Notes: generated from the letters alone by a model not told the origin. A stretch of 51,666 nt of DNA from Phormidesmis priestleyi ULC007 (GCF_001895925.1 NZ_MPPI01000036.1:1-51666), one strand, 5' to 3'. Counted from the first letter of the stretch, positions 17,310 to 27,640 are shown. Numbers and translations are program-made.

Positions 17310-17471
17310 ATAGGTAGACTAATCCTGGGCAGAGTTGTCTCAAAGACAGAAATAGGACTAGCGGCAGAGTTGAGCGATGATAAACCAAGCATAAACGAAG
17401 CAAAAAGACTTTGTTCGCTGCTCTAGCATCTTGTTATAGTGATTTGAACTTCTAGCATAGAGAAATCTTTT

Positions 17472-17792
17472 ATGGCACTCAATGACTTTAGAGAAGTATT
17501 TCTTCCTTACTGTTTAAAAAAGCAAGATGATGGACGATACGTGGTGCTTAACAGAGAATATAAGCCGATTGGCTTCAAAAATAGAGAAAATGTCAAGTAT
17601 GAGGACTATCCTATTTGTGTTGAATTGAAAGGGATAGGTTCAGCAACAGCGGCAAAGCTTTCTTACAAAGGTGATTCAAGTATGGATAATATTTATTTAT
17701 ACAATGATAGTTGTGTTCCGACTGAAAGTGCCGAACACATGAAAAATTACCTTAAACGCTTAGAAATCTTGGCAAAACTTAAAGTTGTCTAG
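17472..17792 (+). CDS. Small hypothetical protein
   Basis: This is a 106-residue soluble protein with MALNDFREVFLPYCL at the start and LKRLEILAKLK at the end. It is AT-rich and lacks HIP1 sites, unlike its neighbours, which may indicate a foreign origin. The ATG at 17472 has TTGTTATAGT and an AT-rich segment upstream that could be its own promoter. I do not recognise a domain. The translated sequence looks like a real, structured protein with mixed strands and a C-terminal helix. Confidence 0.65.
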   Translation: MALNDFREVFLPYCLKKQDDGRYVVLNREYKPIGFKNRENVKYEDYPICVELKGIGSATAAKLSYKGDSSMDNIYLYNDSCVPTESAEHMKNYLKRLEILAKLKVV

Positions 17793-17873
17793 TTAAGTAA
17801 ATATAGTCAGTTTATGAAAATCTTCACTGTGATCGTTGAGCAAGGTTATGACACAAACTTCTATGTTGGCTAC

Positions 17874-20063
17874 TTAACTATCCTTTGGGTGTTCAGAGGA
17901 CACTTTAGAAATTTGTTTCGAGATTTCAGGATTGTAGAGCCGGAGATAATTCCAATAATTGCCGAAGACTGATTTCACATAACCCTTAGTTTCATCGTAG
18001 GGAATCATCTCAACAAACTCATCGGTGTCTTGGGTTTTTGCCTTGGATAGCCAACCCCCAACCGCGCCAGGGCCCGCGTTGTAACTCGCGACCGCCAACA
18101 TCGAATTGTTGTTGTACTCCAGGTGAGTATGATCGAGATACCAGGTGCCTAGCCGAATATTGTCGTTAGGGTCATCGAGCTTAAACTGTTTGAGTTTGAT
18201 ATTGCTGGCGATAAACGTTGCGGTGTCGGGCATCACCTGCATCAAACCCGTTGCGCCCACCGATGATTTAATTTTTGACTCAAAGCGAGACTCTTGGCGA
18301 ATCAGCGCTGTCACCAAAAGCGGATTGAGTTGCTGCTGCTGTGACCAATTTTCGATTTCCTGCAAATAGGGAAACGGATAGAGTGCTTGCCAGTAGGCAG
18401 ATTGTTGCTTTAGCGATCGATACTGTTCTTTTTCTTCGGGCTTGTCGCGATCGCTGAGATTGGACACCATAAAAATGCCGTCTAGATTATCGCCGACTCC
18501 TAAGCGCATCACGCCATCGGTAAACTGTTCTGCCATCGTGGGAGCCATGCGACCTTGGAACTCAATCTGCCAATGAGTCCAGGCATCGCGGTCTTGCCCA
18601 AGCTGGTAGAGTTCTTTGAGAACAGGCGACCCGCTAACCAGTTCGGGGCGAGTGGCGGGTTTATTAACAGCAGGGTTGAGCGATCGCACACTGTTAAAGT
18701 CGCCAACATTCCAGCCTAGTCTACTGGCCGATCGCCACGCATAATAAGAGTCTGAATGCTGGGCAAGCACTTTTTGATAGATAGCTTTTGCTTCGTCAGA
18801 TTTGCCGAGTTTCTCAGTCCATTTGCCGACCCAAAACCCAGCTTGTGCGGCGATTTCACTATCGGGGTTGTTGTTAAGAATCGGTTCTGCCCACTGTTTT
18901 GCGAGTCGAAAATCTCCGGCTTTGGCGCGTTCTTGAGCATAGGCCCAGCGCATTTCTGCTGCCGCATCGGTGTTGGCATATTGAGTTAGCACGAGTTGCC
19001 GGACTTGAGTCGCAAATTTGCTGCTGTTGAGTTTGTCTAGTTGTTTAGATTTTTCGACCAGCGCGGCAGGTGCACGATCGGGAAAGTGTTGAATCACCTG
19101 ATCGAGATAAGCGATCGCGAGTTGGGGCTGTTCTGCTAATGCCGCAAGTCGAGTCAGCGCTAACCCAGCTTCGGGTGAGTTGGGAAACTGTTGGACGACC
19201 TGCCGATAGCGATCTTCTCCCCCCGGTTTGCCGCTTAAATGGAGGCCGCGGGCGGCTCGATAGGCGTTGACAGCAGTTTGAGGCGCACGAGCGTAGGCAA
19301 AAGCACCTTTGTCATAAACCTGATTTTCCCAATAGCCAAACGCGATCGCTTCCCAATCTTTGGGCTGTAGCTGAGGGGCAAATTTTTCGGTTATTTTATT
19401 GAGAACCCCCGTGTAGCCTTCGCTATTAGTTGCATGATTTACAATCAGCATTAGCAATGCAAGCTGATTGGGATTCTTTTTGAGGCGGAGTTGAGCAATT
19501 TCGACTGATCGAGGATGCGCCGGAAACTTCTCGATCGCTTGATCCCAATATTTAGGATTCGACTTCCCTAAGAAAAACAGCGCTTCTGCGGCAGCCGGAT
19601 CATTGGGATATTGCTTTACTAATTCCTGCCAGGTTGCCGTTGTCTCCGATTGCTTTCCAGCTACTTCGTAAGCTTGGGCGCGTTTCAGCAGCACTTGCGC
19701 CGAGAGCACCGGGTAGTCTTTTTCTAAACCTTTGAGTGATTCGATCGCTTTGTCACCTTGCCCCTGAGCGATCAGATCGCTTGCCAACAGATATCGGGCC
19801 CGATTACGCTCTAGCGAAACCGTGGACTTTTGGGCGGTTGCCTTGAGAGTGGCGGCACGTTGATTAGGCGATTGAGCAATCAGCGGGCTGACGATCGTAC
19901 TCGGCGAACCCACGCTTTCTGGTTTAGTGGAATTTGATCCCAAACCTATGGCTTGATGGGAAGCGTCCTTCAGTTTCTCGATCGGCAAAAAAGTGCCAAT
20001 CAATAAAGCTGACAGCCCGGTGCCTGCTGCCAGCACAATCCAAATCTTTCGTTGCTTCAACAT
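17874..20063 (-). CDS. Soluble lytic murein transglycosylase with TPR-like superhelix
   Basis: The enzyme cleaves the MurNAc-GlcNAc bond of peptidoglycan to give 1,6-anhydro ends. The 729-residue protein has an N-terminal membrane anchor or signal (IWIVLAAGTGLSALLIGTFLP), then many alpha-helical repeats of 30-40 residues (about 60-480). A C-terminal SLT domain follows: ALIRQESRFESK with catalytic E591, SVGATGLMQVMPDTA, NIRLGTWYLDH and AVASYNAGPGAV. This matches the Slt70 layout (superhelix plus goose-type lysozyme fold). It is transcribed divergently from pepA. Export to the periplasm is inferred from the N-terminus. Confidence 0.92.
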   Translation of the reverse strand: MLKQRKIWIVLAAGTGLSALLIGTFLPIEKLKDASHQAIGLGSNSTKPESVGSPSTIVSPLIAQSPNQRAATLKATAQKSTVSLERNRARYLLASDLIAQGQGDKAIESLKGLEKDYPVLSAQVLLKRAQAYEVAGKQSETTATWQELVKQYPNDPAAAEALFFLGKSNPKYWDQAIEKFPAHPRSVEIAQLRLKKNPNQLALLMLIVNHATNSEGYTGVLNKITEKFAPQLQPKDWEAIAFGYWENQVYDKGAFAYARAPQTAVNAYRAARGLHLSGKPGGEDRYRQVVQQFPNSPEAGLALTRLAALAEQPQLAIAYLDQVIQHFPDRAPAALVEKSKQLDKLNSSKFATQVRQLVLTQYANTDAAAEMRWAYAQERAKAGDFRLAKQWAEPILNNNPDSEIAAQAGFWVGKWTEKLGKSDEAKAIYQKVLAQHSDSYYAWRSASRLGWNVGDFNSVRSLNPAVNKPATRPELVSGSPVLKELYQLGQDRDAWTHWQIEFQGRMAPTMAEQFTDGVMRLGVGDNLDGIFMVSNLSDRDKPEEKEQYRSLKQQSAYWQALYPFPYLQEIENWSQQQQLNPLLVTALIRQESRFESKIKSSVGATGLMQVMPDTATFIASNIKLKQFKLDDPNDNIRLGTWYLDHTHLEYNNNSMLAVASYNAGPGAVGGWLSKAKTQDTDEFVEMIPYDETKGYVKSVFGNYWNYLRLYNPEISKQISKVSSEHPKDS

Positions 20064-20354
20064 CGATTCTCTCCCAGGGTGGGTGAAATCTTCTAAAACT
20101 CCTAGCAGTTATAGCAAAGATCTGTAAGGTGCTAGTAAGAAAAAATAAATATGAAGAGTTTTTGTATCTTAAAACACTTGGAAATTCATTGTAAGTCCTT
20201 TTTGCTACTGGTGGAGGTACTCGATCAAGTCAATCTGGATGATCAACCGAAATAGAACTCTAAAAGTTACTCACATCCCCAAAATTTACCCACACCTCTT
20301 TCAGTTTTGATCGATACTGGATCAATCATTGAACCCCAAACGAAAGGTTAGGTA
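20064..20354. promoter_or_regulatory. Divergent promoter region between slt and pepA
   Basis: This 291-bp, AT-rich gap must hold promoters for both genes. A small inverted repeat TTGATC-N7-GATCAA lies at about 20307-20325, some 30 bp before the pepA start, and could be an operator. GAAAGGTTAGGTA before the pepA ATG supplies an AAGG ribosome binding site. Nothing else is recognised. Confidence 0.4.
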
Positions 20355-21824
20355 ATGAAGTTACAAGCAACAGATACTTCGCGTCTCAACTGGTCTGGTG
20401 ATGGTCTGGCGATCGGCTTATTTGAAGATGAGGTTGAGCTAACGGGCGATTTGGCAGCCCTTGACGAACAGCTTTTGGGATCGCTAAAAGACTTGATTGC
20501 TGACATGGATTTTAAAGGCAAATCTGGCAGCAGTGTCTCGACTCGTGTCGGTAATCAACAGCCGATTCGCAAGCTGATTTTGGTGGGGTTGGGCAAATCA
20601 GACGCGCTCAAACTAGATGGGATCAGGCGATCGGCGGCGGCGGCGGCAAAACTGGCTAAAAAAGAACGTTGCAAAACTTTGGGCATTAGCTTGCCTACTT
20701 GGAATCAGGACGCAGCGGCCACCGCTCAAGCGATCGTCGAAGGCATCGAACTCGCGCTCTATCAAGACACCCGCTTTAAGTCAGAACCTGATGACAAACC
20801 CAACGTCGAACAAGTTGACTTAATTGGGTTAGCCGGACAAGACGCTGCGATCGACCATGCCCGCAAAGTTTGCTCTGGTGTCTTTTTAGCACGAGAACTG
20901 GTTGCCGCACCTGCAAACTATGTCACGCCGATCACTCTGGCAGAAACTGCACAAGCGATCGCGCAAGAATATGGTTTAAACCTCGAAATCTTAGAGAAAG
21001 AAGAATGCGAAGCGCTAGGCATGGGGGCGTTTTTAGGAGTCTCTCAAGCGTCTGATTTGCCGCCCAAGTTCATTCACTTGACCTATAAACCTGATGGCAC
21101 ACCGCGACGCAAATTGGCGATCATCGGCAAGGGGATCACGTTTGATTCGGGCGGGTTAAACATTAAAGGCGCAGGCAGCGGCATCGAGATGATGAAGACC
21201 GACATGGGCGGAGCGGGCGCTGCGTTTGGGGCGGCAAAGGCGATCGCTCAAATCAAACCGGATGTTGAGATTCACTTTATCGTCGCTGCGGCTGAGAATA
21301 TGATCAGTGGTCATGCCATTCACCCCGGCGATATTCTCACTGCCTCGAATGGGAAGACGATTGAAATTAACAACACTGATGCAGAAGGGCGGTTAACGCT
21401 GGCAGATGCACTGGTGTTTACTGAAAAACTGGGTGTGGACGCGATCGTTGATCTGGCAACGCTAACGGGGGCCTGTGTGGTTGCATTAGGTGACGATATC
21501 GCTGGGTTGTGGAGTCCTGATGATGGGGTGGCAACTCAACTTCAACACGCCTCAGAGCAAGCAGGCGAGAAACTTTGGCGGATGCCGATGGAGGAGAAAT
21601 ATTTTGAGAGCATGAAGTCTGGCATCGCCGATATGAAAAACGCAGGTGCCCGCGCGGGTGGGGCAATTAGTGCAGCGATGTTTCTCAAGCAGTTTGTGAA
21701 AGAAACTCCTTGGGCACACCTGGATGTCGCTGGGCCGGTTTGGGCGGATAAAGAAAACGGCTATAACGGGGCAGGCGCGACTGGATATGGTGTGAGAACG
21801 CTGGTGAATTGGGTGATGGGCTGA
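20355..21824 (+). CDS. pepA: Leucyl aminopeptidase (M17)
   Basis: This cytosolic two-metal aminopeptidase removes N-terminal residues during peptide turnover. The length of 489 residues is usual. The C-terminal catalytic domain shows [15 protein letters not shown] (metal-binding Lys and Asp), [11 protein letters not shown] (catalytic Lys, Asp), [14 protein letters not shown] (metal Asp and Glu, catalytic Arg) and LATLTGA. The N-terminal domain is less conserved, as expected. The ATG follows AAGG by 8 bases. It is monocistronic, between slt and a repeat element. Confidence 0.95.
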   Translation: MKLQATDTSRLNWSGDGLAIGLFEDEVELTGDLAALDEQLLGSLKDLIADMDFKGKSGSSVSTRVGNQQPIRKLILVGLGKSDALKLDGIRRSAAAAAKLAKKERCKTLGISLPTWNQDAAATAQAIVEGIELALYQDTRFKSEPDDKPNVEQVDLIGLAGQDAAIDHARKVCSGVFLARELVAAPANYVTPITLAETAQAIAQEYGLNLEILEKEECEALGMGAFLGVSQASDLPPKFIHLTYKPDGTPRRKLAIIGKGITFDSGGLNIKGAGSGIEMMKTDMGGAGAAFGAAKAIAQIKPDVEIHFIVAAAENMISGHAIHPGDILTASNGKTIEINNTDAEGRLTLADALVFTEKLGVDAIVDLATLTGACVVALGDDIAGLWSPDDGVATQLQHASEQAGEKLWRMPMEEKYFESMKSGIADMKNAGARAGGAISAAMFLKQFVKETPWAHLDVAGPVWADKENGYNGAGATGYGVRTLVNWVMG

Positions 21825-21893
21825 TCCGAATGGGCTGTGCGATCGTCTTGCAGATATTGCCACGCTGACGTTGCTGAACGAATGCATGATTGG

Positions 21894-21961
21894 GGTAGGG
21901 GCAATCCCCCCGTGGTTGCCCTCTTCGCGTAAGGGGTAGGCACGGGGGCGCTATCCCTACC
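21894..21961. repeat. Imperfect inverted-repeat element
   Basis: GGTAGGGG...CCCCCGTGG on the left pairs imperfectly over about 28 bases with GGCACGGGGGCGCTATCCCTACC on the right. Similar GTAGGGGCAATCCCCCCGTG elements are widespread in cyanobacterial intergenic DNA. It lies after pepA; the rest of the 250-bp gap before kdpD has nothing recognised. Confidence 0.65.
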
Positions 21962-22074
21962 GTCGTTTCATACCCACAATTCGCAACGCCAAATTCGGGT
22001 TTTATAATTCACAATTCTCGATCGCCGCATCGACGGTCTTTAAACGGTTTAGCGGTTCATTACGCTGATAAACG

Positions 22075-23205
22075 ATGCAAAACCTACCAGATGTTTCGCC
22101 CGATCGCGGTTACATTCGTCCCGCTCGTCGTGGGAAGCATAAAGTATTTATAGGCATGTCTCCGGGCGTGGGCAAAACCTACAAAATGCTAGAGGAAGGG
22201 CATTCTCTCAAGAAAGAAGGGACGGATGTTGTGATTGGGCTACTTGAAACTCATAATCGACAAGAAACGATCGCCAAAGCGGTTGGCTTAGAGCAGGTGC
22301 CTCGTCAAAAAATCACCTGGTCGGGTGTGACGCTGACTGAAATGGACACCCCGGCGATTATTGCTCGTCAGCCTCAACTGGTGTTAGTCGATGAGTTGGC
22401 TCACACAAATGTCCCTGGTTCTGAGCGAGAAAAGCGCTATCAGGATGTCGAAGTGATTTTAGCGGCTGGAATTGATGTCTTTTCAACAGTCAACATTCAG
22501 CATCTAGAGAGTTTGAATGACCTCGTAGCAAGAATTACAGGCATTGTCGTCAGAGAGCGTGTCCCCGATCGCTTGCTCGATGAGGCAGATGAAGTGGTCG
22601 TCGTCGATGTCACACCCGAAACGCTAGAAGAACGCTTGAGAGATGGCAAAATTTACGCACCTGAAAAAATCGATCAATCGCTGCAAAACTTTTTTCAACG
22701 TCGTAATTTAATCGCCCTGAGAGAACTGGCACTGCGAGAGTTAGCCGATCAAGTTGAAGAAGGTGCGATCGAAAATGGCAACCACTCAACTAATGAGGCT
22801 CCCTACTGCAATGTTCATGAGCGCGTGTTGGTGTGTGTCTCGACTTACCCAAACGCCATTCAGCTAGTTCGACGGGGTGCCCGAATTTCGGGGTATATGC
22901 ATGCGCCTTTTTACTGCCTATTTGTAGACAATCCCGATCGCTTTTTAAACAAGTCAGAAAGTTTGCATATTGAAACCTGTGAGCGATTGTGTCAGGAATT
23001 TGGGGGGCAGTTTGTGCGAGTGGCGGATCACAATAAAGCCAGAGCGATCGCTGATGTTGCCAAAGATTATCGGATCACGCAAATTGTGATCGGTGAAAGT
23101 CAACAATCGCGCTGGAAAATCCTATTGCGCGGTTCATTAACTCAACAGCTTTTGCAATCGCTTAAAAACATTGATGTGCATATTATCGCCGCTGAAAAAG
23201 TCTAG
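22075..23205 (+). CDS. Short KdpD-like protein (KdpD domain plus USP domain)
   Basis: The 376-residue protein carries the N-terminal KdpD domain with Walker A GMSPGVGKT (about 27-35), LVLVDELAHTN (Walker B-like) and STVNIQHLESLND, then a universal-stress-protein domain (about 245-375; RVLVCVSTYP, ITQIVIGESQQSRW). It has none of the transmembrane, dimerisation or kinase parts of full KdpD. Truncated KdpD proteins of this kind occur in cyanobacteria beside kdpABC. Here no kdp transporter gene is adjacent. It could still sense K+ or c-di-AMP and act on a partner kinase, which is inference. Confidence 0.9.
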   Translation: MQNLPDVSPDRGYIRPARRGKHKVFIGMSPGVGKTYKMLEEGHSLKKEGTDVVIGLLETHNRQETIAKAVGLEQVPRQKITWSGVTLTEMDTPAIIARQPQLVLVDELAHTNVPGSEREKRYQDVEVILAAGIDVFSTVNIQHLESLNDLVARITGIVVRERVPDRLLDEADEVVVVDVTPETLEERLRDGKIYAPEKIDQSLQNFFQRRNLIALRELALRELADQVEEGAIENGNHSTNEAPYCNVHERVLVCVSTYPNAIQLVRRGARISGYMHAPFYCLFVDNPDRFLNKSESLHIETCERLCQEFGGQFVRVADHNKARAIADVAKDYRITQIVIGESQQSRWKILLRGSLTQQLLQSLKNIDVHIIAAEKV

Positions 23206-23253
23206 CTGAAGGTTTCTTTGGGGCGAATTCGACGACTTCGTTGCAAGGTTGTC

Positions 23254-23318
23254 GTGCCCCCTAAATCCCCCAAGTTTGGGGGACTTTGAACTCCGGCTCC
23301 CCCAGAATTGGGGGTTGG
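23254..23318. repeat. Dispersed C-rich/G-rich repeat, copy 1
   Basis: CCCCCTAAATCCCCCAA-N-TTGGGGGACTTTGAAC followed by TTCCCCCAGAATTGGGGG-type sequence forms two stem-loops. The same element is at 40895-40975. Such elements are abundant in cyanobacteria. The rest of this 250-bp gap before the next gene is unremarkable. Confidence 0.75.
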
Positions 23319-23455
23319 GCGGTTCGCCAGGGTTCATCGAACTCACGTCTCTTTAGTACGATCGCAGTCAGCATCAAAAGTTACACAAGTCACCGTGCGC
23401 GTTGGTCAAAGCTCTGCCATGATCACCCCATCGACCTGGAGGGCAATGGCAGACG

Positions 23456-26400
23456 ATGGAACACCCCAAACGCTTGATTCGGCTTGATCTACAGGTGCGC
23501 CCTGATCAGACAGAACTTTTAGAAGGGCTAGACTTCTGGCTGCAACTGGGGCTGCTCTCCAATTCTCAAGTGCGCCATTTAGGGCAAGACTCGCTGACCT
23601 GCCCATTGCCCGATGCCTTCGGCACACGCGAACGTGAGCGGGTTGCCGTCCCAACTTCAGACTCCTACGCAGCAGACTTTATTTCTGAAGCCGCCCTAGT
23701 TTCTGTCCCAGTCTCGCCTGAGCCTCGCCAAACTACGGCTAGACCATCTTGGGTGGGTCAGATGCTCTCGTCGCTAATGGCAGAAATTAGCGTCGTTTGG
23801 CTGCTGTTTTTGGGCGTGTTTATGGTCGTCGTGTCGTCTGCGGTTTTGGCGGCAAGTCAGTGGAAAAACGTCTCGATCGTCGGGCAATACTCAATCTTGT
23901 GGGGCTACACTATAGCGTTTGGGTTAGCGGGACTTTGGTCAGGGGCGAGATCGAACCTCCGCCTCACGGGACGGATGCTGCAAATTGCGACGCTGCTGCT
24001 CGTTCCGGTCAACTTTTGGATGATTGATGGATTTGGGCTGTGGCAAAATGGCTTGGGCTGGGGAATGGGCGCAATTGCCGCATTGAGTCTTTCGGCTCTG
24101 ACGTTTCGACTGTTGCGATCGAGTCCTCGCACCACGCTGATCAATGCTTGGGGGTTAAGTTGGCTGCACTGGGGTTGGGCAGTGCCCGGAATTCCCTTAA
24201 TTGCGGTTTATGTGGGCACGATCGGCACGGCTGTCTTACAAGTAATTAGACGAGATCGGGAAGAATCTTCTACCCGATTTCCGCTTGATTTAGGGGCAAT
24301 TGCGATCGCATTCTCAACGCTGCTTTTGATTGGCAGAGCCGTCTTGGTGAAAGGAATTCCCTTCAGTCGGTTAGGATTAGCGCTAGGAATTTGTGGTTGG
24401 ATTCTCTGCTGGATGAATCGCCGCACTCAAAACCCACTTTGGACTCCAGCCGGAGCCGGATTGCTCGTAGTTGGGTGGCTTGTGACAGTCACAGCCGATC
24501 AATGGCAAGCTTTAGCGGTGAGCGGGTTAATTCTCTGGCTGCTGGTGGAGCGATTGCAGCGATTTTGGCGAGTGCAAGACGTGGTGGCTCTGATTCTGGT
24601 AGGGTTTCAAACTTATGCTCTGCTGCGCGTCATTTTTCCGCCTGCGGTTCGTCGTAGCGTCATGGCGACGATTGCTGAATGGGCGCATCTCCAGCAAGGT
24701 GCTTGGGAATTGACCGGGTTAGGATTTTTCCTATACGTTCTGATTATTTTAGGATTTGCGGCTTATTTACGGCGATCGCAGCATTCTAATTTAGCGATCG
24801 CTGCCGAACAAATGGCATTGGGGTTAGGCATTCTTTTAGTGATTCCGGGGGCGTTAAATCCTTTAGTTCGGGCGATTTACTTACTGATCTCTGGGCTGAC
24901 GCTCGGCGTGTTTTTACGAGGTCGGTCTGCCATCGTTTGGTATATCTATCTCACTCACATCACCGGACTGTTAGCCGTTTTCGCCTGGATCGATTGGGGG
25001 TTTCCTAATCTCGCTGCGCGATCGTGGGCGATCGTGTTGCTAGTCACGATGATTGCCGAGTGGGGAGTGTGTGCGATCGTTCGTAACCGGGGATGGCAAC
25101 TCAGCGCCTGGTATTTTGGAATCGGATTGGCTGCCTGTAGCTACGTGCTGTTAATTTCCGTTAAGGTTGACAATGTTGAAAGCAATCTCGTCTGGTTAGC
25201 AACCCCAATTTTACTTATGCTGCTGGCTCGTCGTCCTCAGTTTATCCATGCTCGTTGGGCAAGTTGGCTGAGTACGATTGCGTTATTGATTGCGCCAGTC
25301 TTGACGATCGGACAACTCGATCTTTTACTGATCACGTTTGCGATCGCCACTGTTGTGATGGGAGTCAATACTCAATCTCTACAGCAGTTAATCGCGGCGG
25401 CAATCACTGTTGGCTTTGGGGTGAGTTTTGCAATCACGCTGCTGTGGCGCATTTGGAACCCGATTTCATCGCCCTGGATTTTTCCCTGGATCGCGATCGT
25501 CATCATCGGACTTTGGCTATTGCGTCATCTGTTGAGCCGTCAGCAAACGATTCTCGCCCGTCTCTACATGCAGGCGTTAGATGGCTGGGCGATCGCGCTC
25601 AGTCTGTGCAATCTTGGCTTACTGACCCTGATAATTGTCTTATCAAATCCGCTTGAGTGGCAATATGTGTTAGCAGTCGGGCTAACTACCAGTGCGATCG
25701 TTTATCGCGTCGTGCAGCGACCGACGAATCTAGGACTGTGGGGCGCAGCGTGGAGCATTGAATTGCTAGCGCTCAGTTGGGTCAATTTGCGCGGAGGAAC
25801 GTGGGACGATTGGGCGATCGTCACGCTCGTTTTAGGATTGCTCACTCAACTCTTAGGCAACTTTTGGCTGCGTCGCCATCCCGATTCTACGCTCACCAGT
25901 CTGCACGGAATTCCACCGTTCTACGCAATTCTGGGCGGACTTTTAGCTCACTATCACTTCACTCCAACGACTGGACTTTATACCTTTGCGGCGGCATTGC
26001 CGTTAATCAGCGTAGGTCGTCGTCAGCCCGATCTCAAACCACTGACTTTCTTAGGCATCGCAGCCATTTCGATCGCCGCTTATGAAGGATTAACTTACCA
26101 ATTGCTGCACAGTCCTAGAGGAGCCGAAGGAGATGGCATTACGCTTCTAGCAGGGTTAGCAGCGGCGATCGCGATCACTTATCGCCTAATGGCTCGGTGG
26201 CTACGTTCTTATTGGCGACTCACGCAACCTGAGCTTTTAACTGTGACGCATCTGCACTGGTTCGGCGGCAGCATTCTGGCGTTGATTGCGCTGATAGCTC
26301 CTCTCAGCCAAACAGGAAGCCCGATCTGGATCGGGGTGGCAACCCTGTTAGCTAGTTACGCAATCTGGCAAGGACGAACGCAAGAAAAATGGGTATATCC

Positions 26401-27196
26401 CGGTGTCGTCCAAGTGTCTGCTGCGATCGCCCATGCTCTCTATAAAACGCTGCCAGAATCGACGCTGTTGAATTGGGGAGCCGCGATCGCGGTTCTGGTC
26501 GCTTATGGATTTTATGCTCTACCCTGGCACACTTGGGGCTGGTCGCGCCGACCCTGGCAAAGATCAGCCGCACTGTTGCCGGGTGCGATCGTACTGATTA
26601 CTAATCAAGACATCACAGTACAAAGTCTGTTAATTGTGGGTGCATTTTACGCCTGGTTTGCGAGAGTCACGGCTCAAATTCGTCTCAGCTATCTGGCGCT
26701 GGGGTTGGCAGATTGGGCAATTCTCAAGGTGCTAAACGACTATTCGCTCACCGATCCACTGTGGTTTATGACGGTTTTAAGCGGCTCGATTCTCTATGGA
26801 GTGCAGATCGATCCGGCTTTGCGATCGCCCTCGTCTCGCGAAGTTCGTCATCTTTTGCGCTGTTTGGCAGTGGGGCTGTTTTGTCTGACGGCTCTTTATC
26901 AATCCGATCGCAGTTGGGTGCAGGGATTGTTGACGATCGCCTTTAGTTTAGGCTTGATCGGGGCAGGACTAACACTGCGAGTTCGGGCTTTTTTATATGT
27001 CGGGACGGCAACATTTATGCTTAAAGTTGTTCGTCAGCTTTGGTTTTTTATCAACAATGAATCTCTTCTGTTATGGGCAATGGGCATTGTTTTAGGACTG
27101 GTGTTTATTTGGATCGCTGCCACCTTTGAAGCACGACGCAGCCAAGCGATCGCGCTCGTGCAATATTGGGTCACAGAACTCGATCGCTGGGAGTAA
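23456..27196 (+). CDS. Giant polytopic membrane protein, function unknown
   Basis: The 1,246-residue protein has a soluble N-terminus of about 100 residues with a short Leu-rich helical portion (LLEGLDFWLQLGLLSNSQV, reminiscent of DUF2157-type N-termini). An almost unbroken series of hydrophobic segments then runs to the end; I judge some 30 or more. There are no obvious catalytic motifs, nucleotide-binding loops or conserved Cys/His clusters. Proteins of this layout occur in cyanobacteria as uncharacterised membrane proteins. A transport, scaffold or lipid-related role cannot be chosen from the sequence. It is followed by a separate lipoprotein gene. Confidence 0.85.
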   Translation: MEHPKRLIRLDLQVRPDQTELLEGLDFWLQLGLLSNSQVRHLGQDSLTCPLPDAFGTRERERVAVPTSDSYAADFISEAALVSVPVSPEPRQTTARPSWVGQMLSSLMAEISVVWLLFLGVFMVVVSSAVLAASQWKNVSIVGQYSILWGYTIAFGLAGLWSGARSNLRLTGRMLQIATLLLVPVNFWMIDGFGLWQNGLGWGMGAIAALSLSALTFRLLRSSPRTTLINAWGLSWLHWGWAVPGIPLIAVYVGTIGTAVLQVIRRDREESSTRFPLDLGAIAIAFSTLLLIGRAVLVKGIPFSRLGLALGICGWILCWMNRRTQNPLWTPAGAGLLVVGWLVTVTADQWQALAVSGLILWLLVERLQRFWRVQDVVALILVGFQTYALLRVIFPPAVRRSVMATIAEWAHLQQGAWELTGLGFFLYVLIILGFAAYLRRSQHSNLAIAAEQMALGLGILLVIPGALNPLVRAIYLLISGLTLGVFLRGRSAIVWYIYLTHITGLLAVFAWIDWGFPNLAARSWAIVLLVTMIAEWGVCAIVRNRGWQLSAWYFGIGLAACSYVLLISVKVDNVESNLVWLATPILLMLLARRPQFIHARWASWLSTIALLIAPVLTIGQLDLLLITFAIATVVMGVNTQSLQQLIAAAITVGFGVSFAITLLWRIWNPISSPWIFPWIAIVIIGLWLLRHLLSRQQTILARLYMQALDGWAIALSLCNLGLLTLIIVLSNPLEWQYVLAVGLTTSAIVYRVVQRPTNLGLWGAAWSIELLALSWVNLRGGTWDDWAIVTLVLGLLTQLLGNFWLRRHPDSTLTSLHGIPPFYAILGGLLAHYHFTPTTGLYTFAAALPLISVGRRQPDLKPLTFLGIAAISIAAYEGLTYQLLHSPRGAEGDGITLLAGLAAAIAITYRLMARWLRSYWRLTQPELLTVTHLHWFGGSILALIALIAPLSQTGSPIWIGVATLLASYAIWQGRTQEKWVYPGVVQVSAAIAHALYKTLPESTLLNWGAAIAVLVAYGFYALPWHTWGWSRRPWQRSAALLPGAIVLITNQDITVQSLLIVGAFYAWFARVTAQIRLSYLALGLADWAILKVLNDYSLTDPLWFMTVLSGSILYGVQIDPALRSPSSREVRHLLRCLAVGLFCLTALYQSDRSWVQGLLTIAFSLGLIGAGLTLRVRAFLYVGTATFMLKVVRQLWFFINNESLLLWAMGIVLGLVFIWIAATFEARRSQAIALVQYWVTELDRWE

Positions 27197-27352
27197 TTGT
27201 TTCCTCTAGCGGACTTTTCTGAGAAAACGCTGAGTTTAGACTGAGAACATTTAATGCAGAAATTCAGGAAACTTGGAGATTGATTTCAGAGCCGCCTCAG
27301 ACTCGATCGACATACTGTGAGCATCGAGAAACATTCACAGTCTTTTAACGGG

Positions 27353-27640
27353 ATGGCAACAAACATGAATTGGAAAATTATTGGTTCGGTGGCAAGTTTC
27401 GCTTTGATGGCAAGTCTTGCTGCCTGTTCGAGTACGCCTGAAGTCAATCAACAAGCTGCTCCTAGCCCAGCATCTAGCGTTCCGGCTGCTAGTATGTCTC
27501 CCTCTAATGGCGCGATGAAAAATGATGCCATGAAAAATGATGCCATGAAAGGTGATGCGATGAAAAAAGATGGCGACGCGATGAAGAACGATGCGATGAA
27601 AGGCGACGCGATGAAGAAGGACACAACCACTAAGCCATAG
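27353..27640 (+). CDS. Met-rich pentapeptide MXKDX repeat lipoprotein
   Basis: The frame is open from 27317, but ATG 27353 or 27365 gives a proper lipoprotein signal: NWKIIGSVASFALMASLAAC, with lipobox LAAC. After a Pro/Ser/Ala linker, seven units of the type AMKND/AMKGD/AMKKD follow, so the mature protein is a string of regularly spaced Met, Lys and Asp residues. This is the pentapeptide MXKDX family. In Azospira, the Met-rich periplasmic peptide MrpX scavenges hypochlorite and is repaired by a YedY-type Mo reductase. Here a Mo oxidoreductase and cytochrome b follow within 2.5 kb. The oxidant-sink role for this gene is inference. Confidence 0.8.
   Translation: MATNMNWKIIGSVASFALMASLAACSSTPEVNQQAAPSPASSVPAASMSPSNGAMKNDAMKNDAMKGDAMKKDGDAMKNDAMKGDAMKKDTTTKP
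27513..27620 (+). repeat. 15-bp tandem coding repeats
   Basis: GCGATGAAAAATGAT-type units, with third-position drift and one 6-bp insertion (GATGGCGAC), encode the seven MXKDX repeats. The DNA repeats invite copy-number change by slippage, so length may vary between strains. Confidence 0.85.

Noticed and set aside
27448-27630. Phe/Ala/Ser repeat protein on the minus strand
   Set aside because: It is the antisense of the MXKDX repeats; the periodicity is inherited from that gene.
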